This document shows, piece after piece, positions 24,340 to 34,763 of a DNA stretch of 64,000 bases. Each line of letters begins with the position of its first letter. The stretch's first letter is position 1. This DNA comes from Paenibacillus sp. SZ31 (lineage in GTDB: Bacteria > Bacillota > Bacilli > Paenibacillales > Paenibacillaceae), in contig NZ_JABBEA010000007.1 in assembly GCF_012912005.1 (NCBI RefSeq), forward strand, positions 62,001-126,000. The letters are read 5' to 3'. The notes beneath the pieces were generated by a model. It was not told the origin of the DNA and did not search any database. It saw nothing but the letters and a program-made list of their open reading frames with translations. A program made the position numbers and the translations under genes.

Positions 24340-26121
24340 ATGCTGCTTGAAGCCATGTATCATGTTCCTCGTGACAAGTGGGCCTATGCCTATGATTCGT
24401 CTACCATACATCTACGCGTACGAACCAAGCGAAATGATGTGCAATACGTGACTGCACTGACCGGAGATAAGTACAATTGGAATGGAACTTACAAGGAAAT
24501 TCAACTGGAGAAGGCTGCTGCCGATAGCATGTTTGATTATTGGGAGGCTGCCGTCAAACCTCAATTCAAACGCCTCACCTATATATTTCGGATAACCGCC
24601 GGTTCGGAAGATGTTTTCCTCGCGGATAACGGCATTCATTATGAGGCCCCCTATCCAACCGGAGGATATTATGAGTTCTCTTATATACATGAGATCGATG
24701 TGTTTAAGGTACCCGAGTGGGCCAAAGAAGCTGTATTTTATCAGATCATGACCGAGCGGTTTGCCAATGGAGATCCCAAGCTGAATCCTCAAGGAACCCA
24801 CGACTGGGGTGGCAAACCTGAGCTGGACAATTATTTTGGTGGAGACTTGCAAGGTGTGCTGGATCATCTACATGACTTGACTGAACTTGGCGTGAACGCC
24901 ATTTACTTTACCCCGTTATTCCAGGCTAATTCCTACCACAAATACGACACCATTGACTATAAAAAAGTTGACCCCCATTTCGGTGATAACGCCATGCTCA
25001 AACAAGTGACAGAAGAATGCCATCGCCTGGGTATCCGTGTCATGTTGGACGCGGTGTTCAACCATTGCAGTGAAGACTTCCCTCCTTTTCAGGACGTACT
25101 CCAACATGGAAAAAATTCAACGTATGCCGATTGGTTCCACATCAATGAATATCCGGTTCAGATCAAGGATGGTATACCCACCTACGATACGTTTGGGTTC
25201 TATGGCAACATGCCCAAGTTCAATACAGCCAATCCTGAGGTTAAGGCATATCTACTCGATGTGGCTGAGTACTGGATAAAGGAAATCAAGCTGGATGGCT
25301 GGCGTCTGGATGTAGCGAATGAAGTGGACAACCATTTTTGGCGTGATTTTCGCAAAGTTGTTAAAGCCGCGAATCCCGAAGCCTATATTGTTGGTGAAGT
25401 ATGGAGCGATTCCTTGACCTGGCTTATGGGGGATCAATTTGATTCCGTCATGAATTATCCTTTTGCCGACAAAGTGCTTCAGTTCTTCTGTGGATCAATG
25501 GATGGTTATCATTTTGCCAACGAAATGGGTTCATTGATTATGCGATACCCACAACAAACGAATGAGGTCATCTTCAATATGCTGTGTAGCCATGATACCC
25601 CTCGCCTGCTCACCCGGTTAGGAGAAGACAAACGCCGATTAAAGTTGTCAGTTGTATTTCTCTTCACCTATATCGGTACACCTTGTATTTTCTACGGCGA
25701 CGAAGTTGGAATTAGTGGTGATGCTGACCCCGATTGTCGAAAATGTATGGAATGGGACCCGGCCAAGCAAGACAGAGAACTTTATGATTTTTATCGTCTA
25801 ATGATCGATTTACGCAAAAGCAATGAAGCCCTGCGCAAAGGACGTTTCCGTTTCCTCAAGGCTGATCATAATGATCCCTGTATCGTGTACGAACGCGTAG
25901 ATGACAACCTCCACTTTACTGTTTGGATGAACAATACACCTCAAGATCGTACGCTCTCACATCCCATGGAGACGAAAGACTGGAAAGATGCGTTAACCGA
26001 AGAGCCTGTGTTTCCAACCGATGGATTGATGAATATTAAGCTCGACCCCTATGGGTACCGCATTTTGTACAGGCAGCTCGATCCGGCGACCATCCATTTT
26101 AACGATTCAGTCCAAGCATAA
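24340..26121 (+). CDS. GH13 alpha-glycosidase (neopullulanase / cyclomaltodextrinase / maltogenic amylase type)
   Basis: A 593-residue GH13 enzyme lacking a signal peptide, hence cytosolic. An N-terminal CBM34-like domain (aa ~1-125) precedes the barrel (AVFYQIMTERFANGD, aa ~131-145). The four conserved regions are visible: MLDAVFNH, GWRLDVANE with nucleophile Asp, IVGEVW with the acid/base Glu, and MLCSHDTPR. The N-terminal domain and length suit the dimeric maltodextrin-degrading subfamily GH13_20. The ATG has AGGAGG upstream. It sits beside the convergent glycogen genes and probably breaks down maltodextrins or glycogen fragments. Confidence 0.92.
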   Translation: MLLEAMYHVPRDKWAYAYDSSTIHLRVRTKRNDVQYVTALTGDKYNWNGTYKEIQLEKAAADSMFDYWEAAVKPQFKRLTYIFRITAGSEDVFLADNGIHYEAPYPTGGYYEFSYIHEIDVFKVPEWAKEAVFYQIMTERFANGDPKLNPQGTHDWGGKPELDNYFGGDLQGVLDHLHDLTELGVNAIYFTPLFQANSYHKYDTIDYKKVDPHFGDNAMLKQVTEECHRLGIRVMLDAVFNHCSEDFPPFQDVLQHGKNSTYADWFHINEYPVQIKDGIPTYDTFGFYGNMPKFNTANPEVKAYLLDVAEYWIKEIKLDGWRLDVANEVDNHFWRDFRKVVKAANPEAYIVGEVWSDSLTWLMGDQFDSVMNYPFADKVLQFFCGSMDGYHFANEMGSLIMRYPQQTNEVIFNMLCSHDTPRLLTRLGEDKRRLKLSVVFLFTYIGTPCIFYGDEVGISGDADPDCRKCMEWDPAKQDRELYDFYRLMIDLRKSNEALRKGRFRFLKADHNDPCIVYERVDDNLHFTVWMNNTPQDRTLSHPMETKDWKDALTEEPVFPTDGLMNIKLDPYGYRILYRQLDPATIHFNDSVQA

Positions 26122-26132
26122 TCATGGCAAAG

Positions 26133-26199
26133 GGAAAACACTTCTACCACTTTCAGATAAATGGAGTACGTTCATTCTGAAGTCTGGAAGTGTTTTATT
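26133..26199 (+). terminator. Terminator after the GH13 gene
   Basis: AAAACACTTC pairs with GAAGTGTTTT, with inner CTTTCAGA/TCTGAAG pairing; it ends TTTTATTG about 70 bases after the stop. Confidence 0.75.
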
Positions 26200-26203
26200 G
26201 CAT

Positions 26204-26234
26204 AAAAAAGCCACAGCATCACATGCTGTGACTC
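26204..26234 (-). terminator. Terminator after glgA
   Basis: On the minus strand AGTCACAGCA and TGCTGTGGCT surround TGTGA and run into TTTTTT, 14 bases after the glgA stop. Confidence 0.85.
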
Positions 26235-26247
26235 ATTCACGACTGCA

Positions 26248-27690
26248 TTAATTTACAGGTTCAAGCGTAATCCGGCGATAGATATCCATATATTCCTCAG
26301 CTGAGACGTTCCAGCTATATTCTCCGCCCATGGCATTCTTCACAATTTTCTTCCAGTGTTCTGGCTGTTTGTAAATCTCCTCTGCACGCCGAATGGTATT
26401 CATCATGTCATGTGCGTTAAAGCTCGTGAACGAGAAGCCATTCCCTTCTCCTGTAAACTCGTTATATGCCTGCACGGTATCGTTCAGACCACCTGTTTCC
26501 CTTACGAGAGGCACACTGCCGTATCGCAGAGCCAGTAGCTGGCTAATACCACATGGCTCGAATCTGGATGGCATCAGGAAGATATCACTGCCTGCATAGA
26601 ACCGACGGGATAACCCATCGTTGAATTTAATCTGGGCAGACATTTTGAGCGGATAACGATTCGCAGCTTCACGGAACCAGTGTTCATACGCCTGCTCCCC
26701 TGTTCCCAGTACCGCAAATTGAATGTCATCATAGTATAACAATTCATCCAGGATGCGGCAGACCAGATCAAGCCCTTTGGAATCCACGAGCCTTGTGACC
26801 ATGACCATGAGAGGTACATCCGGGCGAACAGGAAGTCCGAGTTCCTTTTGCAGCTCAATTTTGTTCTCCGTTTTCTTGGACAGACTCGTTCTGTATTTCA
26901 CTGGTATCTTAGTGTCCGTTGCCGGGTTGTAGCTCTTGGTATCAATTCCGTTCACTATCCCGCTGAAGCGATCTCCAAGAGAACTGAGCAGTCCGTCCAG
27001 GCCATACCCATAGTAGGATGTCTGCACTTCCTCTGCATACGTTGGACTCACGGTCGTTACATGATCTGCGTACACAATTCCTGCTTTCAGGAAATTGACA
27101 TTACCATAATATTCGGCCCCATCCACAGTGAAATATCGATCGTCCAGCTCAAGGATTTCACTGAATAACTCATGCGGGAATACCCCTTGGTACAACAAGT
27201 TATGTATGGTGAATACTGTACGTATCTCACTATAGAATGAGTCGTGTCTATAGTGAGCTTCAAGCAACAAAGGAATCATCCCCGCATGCCAGTCATGACT
27301 GTGCAGTACGTCAGGCTTGAACTCAATCTGTGGCAACACTTCGAGCACTGCACGGTTGAAGAAGGCGAAGCGCTCGCCATCATCCATATACCCGTACACT
27401 CCGTCACGCCCAAAATAATACTCATTATCCACAAAGTAAACTGGAATTCCATCAAAAACCAGCATTTCTATTCCACAATAGGGTCTACGCCAGCCAAGGG
27501 GCACATCTGTTGTAATGACTGGCTGTAATGCGTCTTTATACTCATCGGGAATTCCCTTGTATTTAGGCATAATCACACGCACGTCTGCCCCGCCCTTCTT
27601 CAAAGCGAACGGGAGAGCACCGATTACGTCAGCAAGGCCTCCTGTTTTGATAAATGGATGTACTTCAGCAGCAGCAAATAGAATATTCAT
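26248..27690 (-). CDS. glgA: Glycogen synthase GlgA
   Basis: A 480-residue GT5 ADP-glucose glycogen synthase. The N-terminal KTGGLADV nucleotide-sugar motif (aa ~15-22), the middle HSHDWHAGM segment and the C-terminal MPSRFEPCGISQLLALRYGSVPLVRETGGLNDTV with its acidic catalytic region are all present. Full length. Its start overlaps the glgB stop by four bases (ATGA), so translation is coupled and the two form one operon. Confidence 0.95.
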   Translation of the reverse strand: MNILFAAAEVHPFIKTGGLADVIGALPFALKKGGADVRVIMPKYKGIPDEYKDALQPVITTDVPLGWRRPYCGIEMLVFDGIPVYFVDNEYYFGRDGVYGYMDDGERFAFFNRAVLEVLPQIEFKPDVLHSHDWHAGMIPLLLEAHYRHDSFYSEIRTVFTIHNLLYQGVFPHELFSEILELDDRYFTVDGAEYYGNVNFLKAGIVYADHVTTVSPTYAEEVQTSYYGYGLDGLLSSLGDRFSGIVNGIDTKSYNPATDTKIPVKYRTSLSKKTENKIELQKELGLPVRPDVPLMVMVTRLVDSKGLDLVCRILDELLYYDDIQFAVLGTGEQAYEHWFREAANRYPLKMSAQIKFNDGLSRRFYAGSDIFLMPSRFEPCGISQLLALRYGSVPLVRETGGLNDTVQAYNEFTGEGNGFSFTSFNAHDMMNTIRRAEEIYKQPEHWKKIVKNAMGGEYSWNVSAEEYMDIYRRITLEPVN

Positions 27691-29693
27691 GCCTTTGTCC
27701 TCCTCTTCGGTTTGAGCGTATTACTTTCATTCTTATTCTTCGTTTTTGAACTGACGGAAGTTATACTCGCAGGCGATTCATCCGTTTTCCGACGCGTGTT
27801 CTTTTTTAGAATCACGATGCTCAGCGGAGGCAAAACCAATTCGAGACTATATGGATGCCCATGAAAAGGAATCTTTTCGGTAGGTAGCTGCATATCATTA
27901 GTAATGCCTGAACCGCCGTAAACGGAATGGTCACTGTTCAGTACTTCGGTATACATACCGGGACGCATGACACCAATCCGGTAACGCTCCCGCTTGACCG
28001 GCTGAAAGTTAATGAGCACAAGGAGTGTATCCGCAGGTTTTTTTCCTTTGCGTACATATGAAATGACACTCTGGTCCTGATCATCCGGAGTGATCCATTC
28101 ATAACCGTCCAAGGAATGATCAAGCTCCCACAAAGCTTTTTCGCCCAAGTACAGGTTAGACAGCTCACGCTCAAACTTATGCAAATTGCGGTGACTGTCA
28201 TAATCCAGCAAGAACCAATCCAGTTGATCTTCATCTTTCCATTCGATGAACTGGCCAAAGTCTCCACCCATAAACAGCAGCTTTTTCCCTGGGAAAGTCA
28301 TAAAATAGCCCAGAAAAGCACGCATGCCGGCAAATTTCTGTTCATAGGTTCCTGGCATTTTGTCGAGGAGTGACTTTTTGCCATGAACAACCTCGTCATG
28401 AGACAGAGGTAGCACATAATTTTCAGCAAAGGAGTATACGACCGGGAAAGTCAGCAAATGATGTTTGGAAGGACGCTCATGAAAATCAGATTCCATGTAA
28501 TCAAGCGTATCATTCATCCAGCCCATGTTCCATTTGTAGTTGAAACCCAGGCCACCCTCATCTACAGGTAACGTCACCATTGGCCATGCACTGGATTCTT
28601 CAGCCATCATCAATGCATAAGGGAAATACTTGAACACTGTCTCATTCAGCTGCTGCAAAAAAGCTACAGCTTCCTTGTTCTCGAGACCCCCTTCATCATT
28701 GGTACGGTATTGTCCTGGCTGCTTCTCAAAATCAAGCCGAAGCATACTCGTAACCGCATCAACACGAAGTCCGTCAAAATGATACATCTCCATCCAATAC
28801 AGTGCATTGGAGATCAGAAAGGAACGAATCTCAGGTTTCGAGTAGTCAAAACTGAGCGTACCCCAGCCTGGTTTCTCCGCTAACATCGGGTCTGCATACT
28901 CATATAAAGGCGTTCCATCGAACATACGCAACCCATGAGCATCTTTGGCAAAATGTGCAGGTACCCAATCCAGCAATACGCCAATTCCAGCCTGATGCAG
29001 TGTATCCACAAGATACATCAGATCTTGCGGGTGCCCGTAACGGCTCGTTGGCGCGTAGAATCCCGTATTCTGGTATCCCCATGAAAGGTCATAGGGATGC
29101 TCACTGAGAGGCATCATCTCAACATGTGTATATTTCATTTCTAATAAGTAAGGAACGAGCAAGTCAGCCATCTCACGATAACTAAAGAGGCTACCATCTT
29201 CTTTGCGCTTCCAGGTTCCCATATGCATTTCGTAAATATGTAGAGGTTTGTTATACATGGCACGTTGTTTACGTCTCCAAGCTCCATCATTCCATTTGTA
29301 ACCTTCGATTGAACTGGTGACAGAGGCTGTCTGAGGTCGAACCTCCGCTTGAAACGCGTAAGGGTCCGCTTTGAGCAATTCTGTTCCATCTTCCGTTAAT
29401 ATACGGAACTTGTATAAAGTTCCTTCACTGATTTCCGGAAAAAAACGACTCCAAAATCCTGATTCGGGTATCTTATATAAAGGTTCCTGTTCGCCTTTCC
29501 AACCATTACGGTCCAGAGCGAGCCCTACTTCTGCGGCATTTGGTGCCCATACGGTAAAGCGATAACCCTGACGGCCATCGCAAGTCTCAGGCTGCGCGCC
29601 CAACATTCGATAACTGTGATGAAGGTTACCTTCATGAAATAAATAAATATGCTCCGGCAATATGTCCGGGTGTGCTAACGGTTGAATGGCCAA
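27687..29693 (-). CDS. glgB: 1,4-alpha-glucan branching enzyme GlgB
   Basis: A 668-residue GH13 branching enzyme, with a CBM48 N-terminal domain ([22 protein letters not shown]) and catalytic motifs [33 protein letters not shown] and [14 protein letters not shown]. The last 35 or so residues are a Lys/Arg/Ser/Thr-rich tail beyond the usual end and look disordered. The start is TTG at 29693 with AAGGTGAT upstream; no better start lies near. It is first gene of the glgBA operon, divergent from glgC. Confidence 0.95.
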   Translation of the reverse strand: MAIQPLAHPDILPEHIYLFHEGNLHHSYRMLGAQPETCDGRQGYRFTVWAPNAAEVGLALDRNGWKGEQEPLYKIPESGFWSRFFPEISEGTLYKFRILTEDGTELLKADPYAFQAEVRPQTASVTSSIEGYKWNDGAWRRKQRAMYNKPLHIYEMHMGTWKRKEDGSLFSYREMADLLVPYLLEMKYTHVEMMPLSEHPYDLSWGYQNTGFYAPTSRYGHPQDLMYLVDTLHQAGIGVLLDWVPAHFAKDAHGLRMFDGTPLYEYADPMLAEKPGWGTLSFDYSKPEIRSFLISNALYWMEMYHFDGLRVDAVTSMLRLDFEKQPGQYRTNDEGGLENKEAVAFLQQLNETVFKYFPYALMMAEESSAWPMVTLPVDEGGLGFNYKWNMGWMNDTLDYMESDFHERPSKHHLLTFPVVYSFAENYVLPLSHDEVVHGKKSLLDKMPGTYEQKFAGMRAFLGYFMTFPGKKLLFMGGDFGQFIEWKDEDQLDWFLLDYDSHRNLHKFERELSNLYLGEKALWELDHSLDGYEWITPDDQDQSVISYVRKGKKPADTLLVLINFQPVKRERYRIGVMRPGMYTEVLNSDHSVYGGSGITNDMQLPTEKIPFHGHPYSLELVLPPLSIVILKKNTRRKTDESPASITSVSSKTKNKNESNTLKPKRRTKA

Positions 29694-29886
29694 AAGATCA
29701 CCTTCTTCTCCAGAAAATAGATATAACAGTAACCATTACCCCATTCTAGCCAAGTTGAAAAGAAAAATGCGGTGTTTTAAAAAATGTTGTATATTTTCAG
29801 AATTTTTACAGCAATCATCGTTTCACTTGCTACACTTTGCGTTAATGATGTACTACAATGCACAATATTTTGGGAGGGAAACGATT

Positions 29887-31113
29887 ATGTTTAATAAAGA
29901 TTGCATCGCTATGCTGTTGGCGGGAGGAGAAGGGAAGCGATTAGCCCCTTTAACCTCAAGTATCGCAAAACCCGCTGTACCGTTTGGCGGGCACTACCGG
30001 ATCATCGATTTTCCTCTCAGTAACTGCGTTAACTCAGGGATCGACACTGTAGGTGTACTAACGCAGTATCAAGCGGATTCATTACATGATCATATCGGTG
30101 GAGGAGAACCATGGGGACATGGTAACTCAAGTGAGGCAGGAATCTCCTTGCTTCCATCTTATCATACAGGAAATGACGAATACTTGGGAACGGCGGATGC
30201 TATTTATAAAAATATCGACTATATTGACCAACAAAACCCCGAAAATGTTCTAATTTTGTCGGGTGACCATATTTATCATATGAATTATCGCGAAATGTTG
30301 GAGGCTCATCAAGCCAATAATGCCGCAGCAACGATTTCAGTTATGGAAGTTCCGTGGGATGAAGCACATCGCTTTGGGATCATGGCTGCCGATGCTGATC
30401 TGCGTGTAACCGAGTTTGCCGAGAAACCGGCTGAACCAAAAAGTAATCTGGCTTCAATGGGCATTTACATGTTCAACTGGGAGTACCTGAAACGCCATCT
30501 CTTGGAAGATGCTGCTAACTCTGAATCCAGCCATGACTTCGGTAAAGATGTGATTCCTCAGATGTTGAACGAGAATAATCCCCTCTTTGTCTATAACTTT
30601 AATGGTTATTGGAAAGATGTAGGTACAGTTAAGAGTCTGTGGGATGCACATATGGATCTGCTCTATAACGAAGAAGACTGGAGTCTTCAAAAAGAAAACT
30701 GGCCAATGTTTACTCGCGACTGGCGCTCCAAGCCAAGTGCTTACAAAGCTAGACATACGAAGATTGAACATGTGACGTCCATGATTCACGACTCTTGTGC
30801 CATTGAAGGTCGTGCAGAACGTTCCGTAATCTTCTGCGGTGCTGAAGTGGGTAAAGGCTCCGAGATTAAAGACAGTGTCGTCATGCCTAACGCACGCATA
30901 GGTCGTGGCGTTCACATCGAACGTGCCATCATCGGTGAAGGTGCGATTATCAAAGACGGTGCAATTGTGAAGGGTACGGCGGATGAAATTGTTGTCGTTG
31001 GACCTAACGAGATCGTCTCTGCTAAGCCGGCTGTCCGTACGCAACCTGTCCGTATATTGAAAGAAGTATATGAAAAAAGTGGGCGCCTGCGCGCTGGTGA
31101 ACTTTCTTCATAA
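29887..31113 (+). CDS. glgC: Glucose-1-phosphate adenylyltransferase GlgC
   Basis: A 408-residue ADP-glucose pyrophosphorylase: nucleotidyltransferase domain with [34 protein letters not shown] and LSGDHIYHM, then FAEKPAEP and [10 protein letters not shown], and a C-terminal left-handed beta-helix of hexapeptide repeats ([32 protein letters not shown]). ATG 29887 follows GGGAGGG. It makes ADP-glucose for GlgA and is transcribed divergently from glgBA. No glgD or glgP is present nearby. Confidence 0.95.
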   Translation: MFNKDCIAMLLAGGEGKRLAPLTSSIAKPAVPFGGHYRIIDFPLSNCVNSGIDTVGVLTQYQADSLHDHIGGGEPWGHGNSSEAGISLLPSYHTGNDEYLGTADAIYKNIDYIDQQNPENVLILSGDHIYHMNYREMLEAHQANNAAATISVMEVPWDEAHRFGIMAADADLRVTEFAEKPAEPKSNLASMGIYMFNWEYLKRHLLEDAANSESSHDFGKDVIPQMLNENNPLFVYNFNGYWKDVGTVKSLWDAHMDLLYNEEDWSLQKENWPMFTRDWRSKPSAYKARHTKIEHVTSMIHDSCAIEGRAERSVIFCGAEVGKGSEIKDSVVMPNARIGRGVHIERAIIGEGAIIKDGAIVKGTADEIVVVGPNEIVSAKPAVRTQPVRILKEVYEKSGRLRAGELSS

Positions 31114-31130
31114 TTAAATAAATAATATAA

Positions 31131-31164
31131 GAAAGGCGAGCCTCGGATGGCTCGCCTTTTTTTG
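31131..31164 (+). terminator. Terminator after glgC
   Basis: AAAGGCGAGCC and GGCTCGCCTTT surround TCGGAT and are followed by TTTTTGTG. Confidence 0.9.
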
Positions 31165-31234
31165 TGTTGATATGAGTGTTATGGAGCGTGCATGCTCGAT
31201 CATCACGTAGAAAAATCTCTTATCTTTTAAAACC

Positions 31235-32734
31235 TTAAGACTTTTCTAGATCCAATTTCACATCGCTTGCTGTTCGCTCATCTGCGACTTCAGCATCACC
31301 AGACTGGGTTACAGATTCCTCTGTACCCATCTCCTCAGCCACAGCCGGTAACGTAACCGTAACGGTTGTCCCCGATCCGAGTTCACTCTGCATCGTAATG
31401 GTTCCCTCATGCAGTTCTACCAGTTCCTGCGTAATCGCAAGCCCCAGTCCCGTTCCCCCATTCTGATGATTGACCTGGAAGAAGCGGTCTCGCACTTTAA
31501 TTAGGTGTTCCTCACTGATTCCGATACCGGTGTCCTGAACAGCTGCAATAATCTGACCATTCTCCTCTTTGACGGATAAGAATATCCAGGAATTTTCATG
31601 TGAAAATTTGATCGCATTATCCACAACATTCAAGAAGACTTGTTTCAGTCTGTTGCCATCTCCATGGACATTATAAGCACGAGTCTCATCCGTTTCCAAC
31701 TTGAGATGAACCTGTTTTTGTTCCGCTTTGGCCCAGACATTCAACATCGTTTCCTGTACAATTTCACGAATGTTGACGGTTCCTTTGACCAGCTTCATCT
31801 GATTCTGCTGCAATTTGGAGAAATCCAGCATCTCTTCAACAAGTCCAATCAGTCGTTCGGTTTCCTTGGAAATAATACCCATCCCGATACGAGTTTCTTC
31901 CGGATCATAACCGCCTGAGTCCAGTGTCTCACTCCAGCCCTTGATGCTGGTCAGAGGTGTTCTTAGTTCATGTGAGATCGAAGAGATAAAATCATCCTTG
32001 ATCTGATTACTACGCACGATTTCATGTGCCATAAAGTTAAGTGTCGATGCCAATTCGCCCAGTTCGTGCTTATAATTCCCTTTAACCCGGACATCGAGCC
32101 GTCCCCTGGCCATTTGAGCAGATACTGCAGTGATGTTGTTAATTGGACGCACAATGGAATTCGCCATACCTATACTGATAATTAAGACAATCGTAAGCAC
32201 GGCAACACCGACCGCAGCGGCTAGCAATCCCATATTCAGCAGCTTGGAGTTCACATCTTCGAGTGATGTCAGATATCGAATAACATACGTGTTTTCGCCG
32301 CCCAGATCAAACTTGTGTGAAACGGCCATGACGGATTCTCCAGTACCTGGTTGTCTTCCAATCCAGCGTCCCATATCCCCGTTCAAAGCCTGCATAATAT
32401 CACTGGTTTGCAACACAGCACGGTCAGATTCAAAAGCAGTCGAACTCGCCAATACGCGCCCGTTCAGATCCAAAATTTCCAATTCAGTATTGGATAATGC
32501 CAAATTCACAATCAGTCTGGACAGATTATTACCGTCCTCCGTATTATTCTCACGGGCGATCGGTTCGAAAAAGTCCTTTGAATTGGAAATATGGGTACTA
32601 ATCGTATTGTAGATACTTTCATAATAATACCTTTGTACTGCCAACATAAATACGAATTCGACCAACAGCAGAGCAAGAAAAACTACGAAGAAATAGTGTA
32701 GTACGATCTGCCGTGTAATGCCTTTTTTAATCAT
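31235..32734 (-). CDS. Sensor histidine kinase
   Basis: A 499-residue kinase: a membrane helix near residues 10-33, an extracytoplasmic sensor domain to about 165, a second membrane helix (LLAAAVGVAVLTIVLIISIGM), HAMP (IVRPINNITAVSAQMARGRLDV), HisKA with SSISHELRTPLTSIKGWSE and HATPase motifs NVVDNAIKFS, DTGIGI and GTGLGLAI. The acidic tail is extra. Its ATG overlaps the response regulator stop (ATGA), so they are one operon. The sensed signal is unknown; the upstream FG-GAP lipoprotein and ABC ATPase are candidate partners. Confidence 0.92.
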   Translation of the reverse strand: MIKKGITRQIVLHYFFVVFLALLLVEFVFMLAVQRYYYESIYNTISTHISNSKDFFEPIARENNTEDGNNLSRLIVNLALSNTELEILDLNGRVLASSTAFESDRAVLQTSDIMQALNGDMGRWIGRQPGTGESVMAVSHKFDLGGENTYVIRYLTSLEDVNSKLLNMGLLAAAVGVAVLTIVLIISIGMANSIVRPINNITAVSAQMARGRLDVRVKGNYKHELGELASTLNFMAHEIVRSNQIKDDFISSISHELRTPLTSIKGWSETLDSGGYDPEETRIGMGIISKETERLIGLVEEMLDFSKLQQNQMKLVKGTVNIREIVQETMLNVWAKAEQKQVHLKLETDETRAYNVHGDGNRLKQVFLNVVDNAIKFSHENSWIFLSVKEENGQIIAAVQDTGIGISEEHLIKVRDRFFQVNHQNGGTGLGLAITQELVELHEGTITMQSELGSGTTVTVTLPAVAEEMGTEESVTQSGDAEVADERTASDVKLDLEKS

Positions 32735-33429
32735 TGCTCCCGGCCCTTCCATTTGTACCCGTGACCCCATACAGTCTGCAGGTATTCGGGCTCGGAAGGA
32801 TTGTTCTCAATTTTTTGACGGAGACGACGAATGTTTACATCCACAATTTTGGGATCACCCATGTATTCTTTGCCCCATACGTGATCTAACAACACATCAC
32901 GGCTGAGCGGTGTATTTTCTTTTTCCAGGAAAAACTGAATCAATGAAAACTCCGTGGGAGTTAACTCAATGGCTTCATTCTGTTTTTTAAATTGTTTCGA
33001 GATCAGATCCAGTGAAAATGGTCCGGACTGGAACGTAACCTTTGCCGCAGTTTCCCGATGCACGTTCACACGACGTAACAAGGACTGAATACGTGCAATC
33101 AACTCTGTTGGGCTGAAAGGCTTGCTTACGTGATCATCTGCACCAACGGAGAGGGCGTATACTTTATCCTGTTCCTGAACTTTGGCGGTCAAGAAGATGA
33201 TACCCAGACGTTCATTGGTTTCACGTATGCGTCGACAGACCTCAAATCCATCAATACCTGGTACCATGACATCCAGCAGAGCCAAATCAATATCCGGTAC
33301 CGTTTGCAGTATGCGAAGCGCTTCATGGCCGTCTCCCGCTTCAAGCACTTCGAATCCGTTTCTCTTTAAATTAATCACTATAAAACTGCGGATGGATTCT
33401 TCATCCTCAAGAATAAGTACTTTACTCAT
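32731..33429 (-). CDS. OmpR/PhoB-family response regulator
   Basis: A 232-residue regulator with a receiver domain (acidic LEDEE near 7-11, phosphoacceptor Asp in LALLDVMVPGIDG near 53, Lys in HVSKPF near 103) and a C-terminal winged helix (IELTPTEFSLIQFFLE, then IVDVNIRRLRQKIENNPSEPEYLQTVWGHGYKW). All receiver residues are intact. It overlaps the FG-GAP lipoprotein gene by 8 bases upstream and the kinase gene by 4 bases downstream. Confidence 0.94.
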   Translation of the reverse strand: MSKVLILEDEESIRSFIVINLKRNGFEVLEAGDGHEALRILQTVPDIDLALLDVMVPGIDGFEVCRRIRETNERLGIIFLTAKVQEQDKVYALSVGADDHVSKPFSPTELIARIQSLLRRVNVHRETAAKVTFQSGPFSLDLISKQFKKQNEAIELTPTEFSLIQFFLEKENTPLSRDVLLDHVWGKEYMGDPKIVDVNIRRLRQKIENNPSEPEYLQTVWGHGYKWKGREQ

Positions 33430-34747
33430 TAAGTTCTCCCTTTCTATTCAGCTGAGAAGTATTACTCAGTGCATCTTTACCCGCCTCTGATTGTGCTACT
33501 CGTGAAGCAATAACTCGATCTTTGGTGCGCGTAATTTCCTTCCAGCTTTTACCCTTCTCCTGTTCCCACTGGGAAAGGGTGAAATATTTGATCTCTGCCA
33601 CGGTTTCGTCCGTATCAATCATTTTAAATCGAATATATTTTTCCTTTTCCGATTTGGTATCAATAGTGATTTTACCGTACCACTCTGGCTTAAGGTTTAG
33701 ATGAAATAAATCAGCATCATCCCGGAATTGGAATGAGACAAATTTCTTGCCGTCTTTGCCATCCCATTGATAATAGGTATAGAACCACAACCGAGAGTCA
33801 AAAACGTAATGCTCCCAACCTTTTGGAGTCTCTTTGAGTCCAAACTCAATAATACCATCATTATCAACATCACCGCTTAAAATTTTGTCATCTCTGTACG
33901 TTTGATCCGGTGATTTGAAAGCATTGACTAACTTATTATCCTTAACATACATAATCTGTGAGAAGGAACTCCGATCATCCAGCTCTGCATCCAGTACAAT
34001 GCCCATTTGTCCTTCTGCGATCTCTCCGCCCAGAGCATTATAAACTTCTTTAACGGTATAATCGGTCTGTACCCGATCAACTTCCTTGAAGCTTCCATCT
34101 TCGTACTGGTATAACGCAATCGTTGCAAAACCACTGTTGTTCAGTGAAATGATAACAAAATCACTCTTGCCATCTCCGCTCAAATCCAGCGTGTTCCCTT
34201 GTGCATCATCAATGATATATTGATTATACGGGACTCCACCCAGAACCTGTTCCAGTGCCCCGCCCTTGTACGAATAGGCAGTCAAAGCTTTTTGCTCCTG
34301 TAAACTAACCCCAAGTATAATATCGGGATTACCATCATTCGTAATATCCAATACTTTAAAGGATTGCAGCTCATTTCCAGGCACATCAAATGTAAGCTTT
34401 TTAACCCATGTGCCTCCCTGCTCTTCCAAAATCATGCCATGGATTCGAACATTCTCATTCGGCGTTTCATAAAATACAATCGCTTCCCGAGTCCCATCCC
34501 CATTCAGGTCTTCCACTCGAATCATACTGGTATTATTCATATCCTTGGGACGAATCAACGTGCTCTCTGGCGGCAGTTTAACCTGAACCACGTTGTACAG
34601 TTTTTCCTTATCTGTAGACATCATTGGTTTTCTCATCAAACCCTTGGGGTCACTTATGACAGTACATCCGCTTAGAACAGAACCAAGCATAATCGCCATC
34701 GTTCCTGCTGCAATGAAGCGTCCCCACCGTGAATTAAACAATCTCAT
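33422..34747 (-). CDS. FG-GAP/VCBS-repeat-like lipoprotein
   Basis: A lipoprotein of about 441 residues with lipobox VLSGCTVI. It carries several Asp/Gly/Asn-rich calcium-loop-like repeats: DLNGDGTREAIVFY, DITNDGNPDIILGV, DLSGDGKSDFVIIS and DVDNDGIIEFGL, typical of FG-GAP or VCBS beta-propellers. It is presumably extracellular, facing the wall. ATG 34747 is chosen, with a weak AAGAG just upstream; a TTG at 34759 is possible. Encoded between an orphan ABC ATPase and a two-component system with overlaps, it may be the sensory partner of the kinase. Confidence 0.8.
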   Translation of the reverse strand: MRLFNSRWGRFIAAGTMAIMLGSVLSGCTVISDPKGLMRKPMMSTDKEKLYNVVQVKLPPESTLIRPKDMNNTSMIRVEDLNGDGTREAIVFYETPNENVRIHGMILEEQGGTWVKKLTFDVPGNELQSFKVLDITNDGNPDIILGVSLQEQKALTAYSYKGGALEQVLGGVPYNQYIIDDAQGNTLDLSGDGKSDFVIISLNNSGFATIALYQYEDGSFKEVDRVQTDYTVKEVYNALGGEIAEGQMGIVLDAELDDRSSFSQIMYVKDNKLVNAFKSPDQTYRDDKILSGDVDNDGIIEFGLKETPKGWEHYVFDSRLWFYTYYQWDGKDGKKFVSFQFRDDADLFHLNLKPEWYGKITIDTKSEKEKYIRFKMIDTDETVAEIKYFTLSQWEQEKGKSWKEITRTKDRVIASRVAQSEAGKDALSNTSQLNRKGELNE

Positions 34748-34763
34748 CACTCTTTTCAATAGT

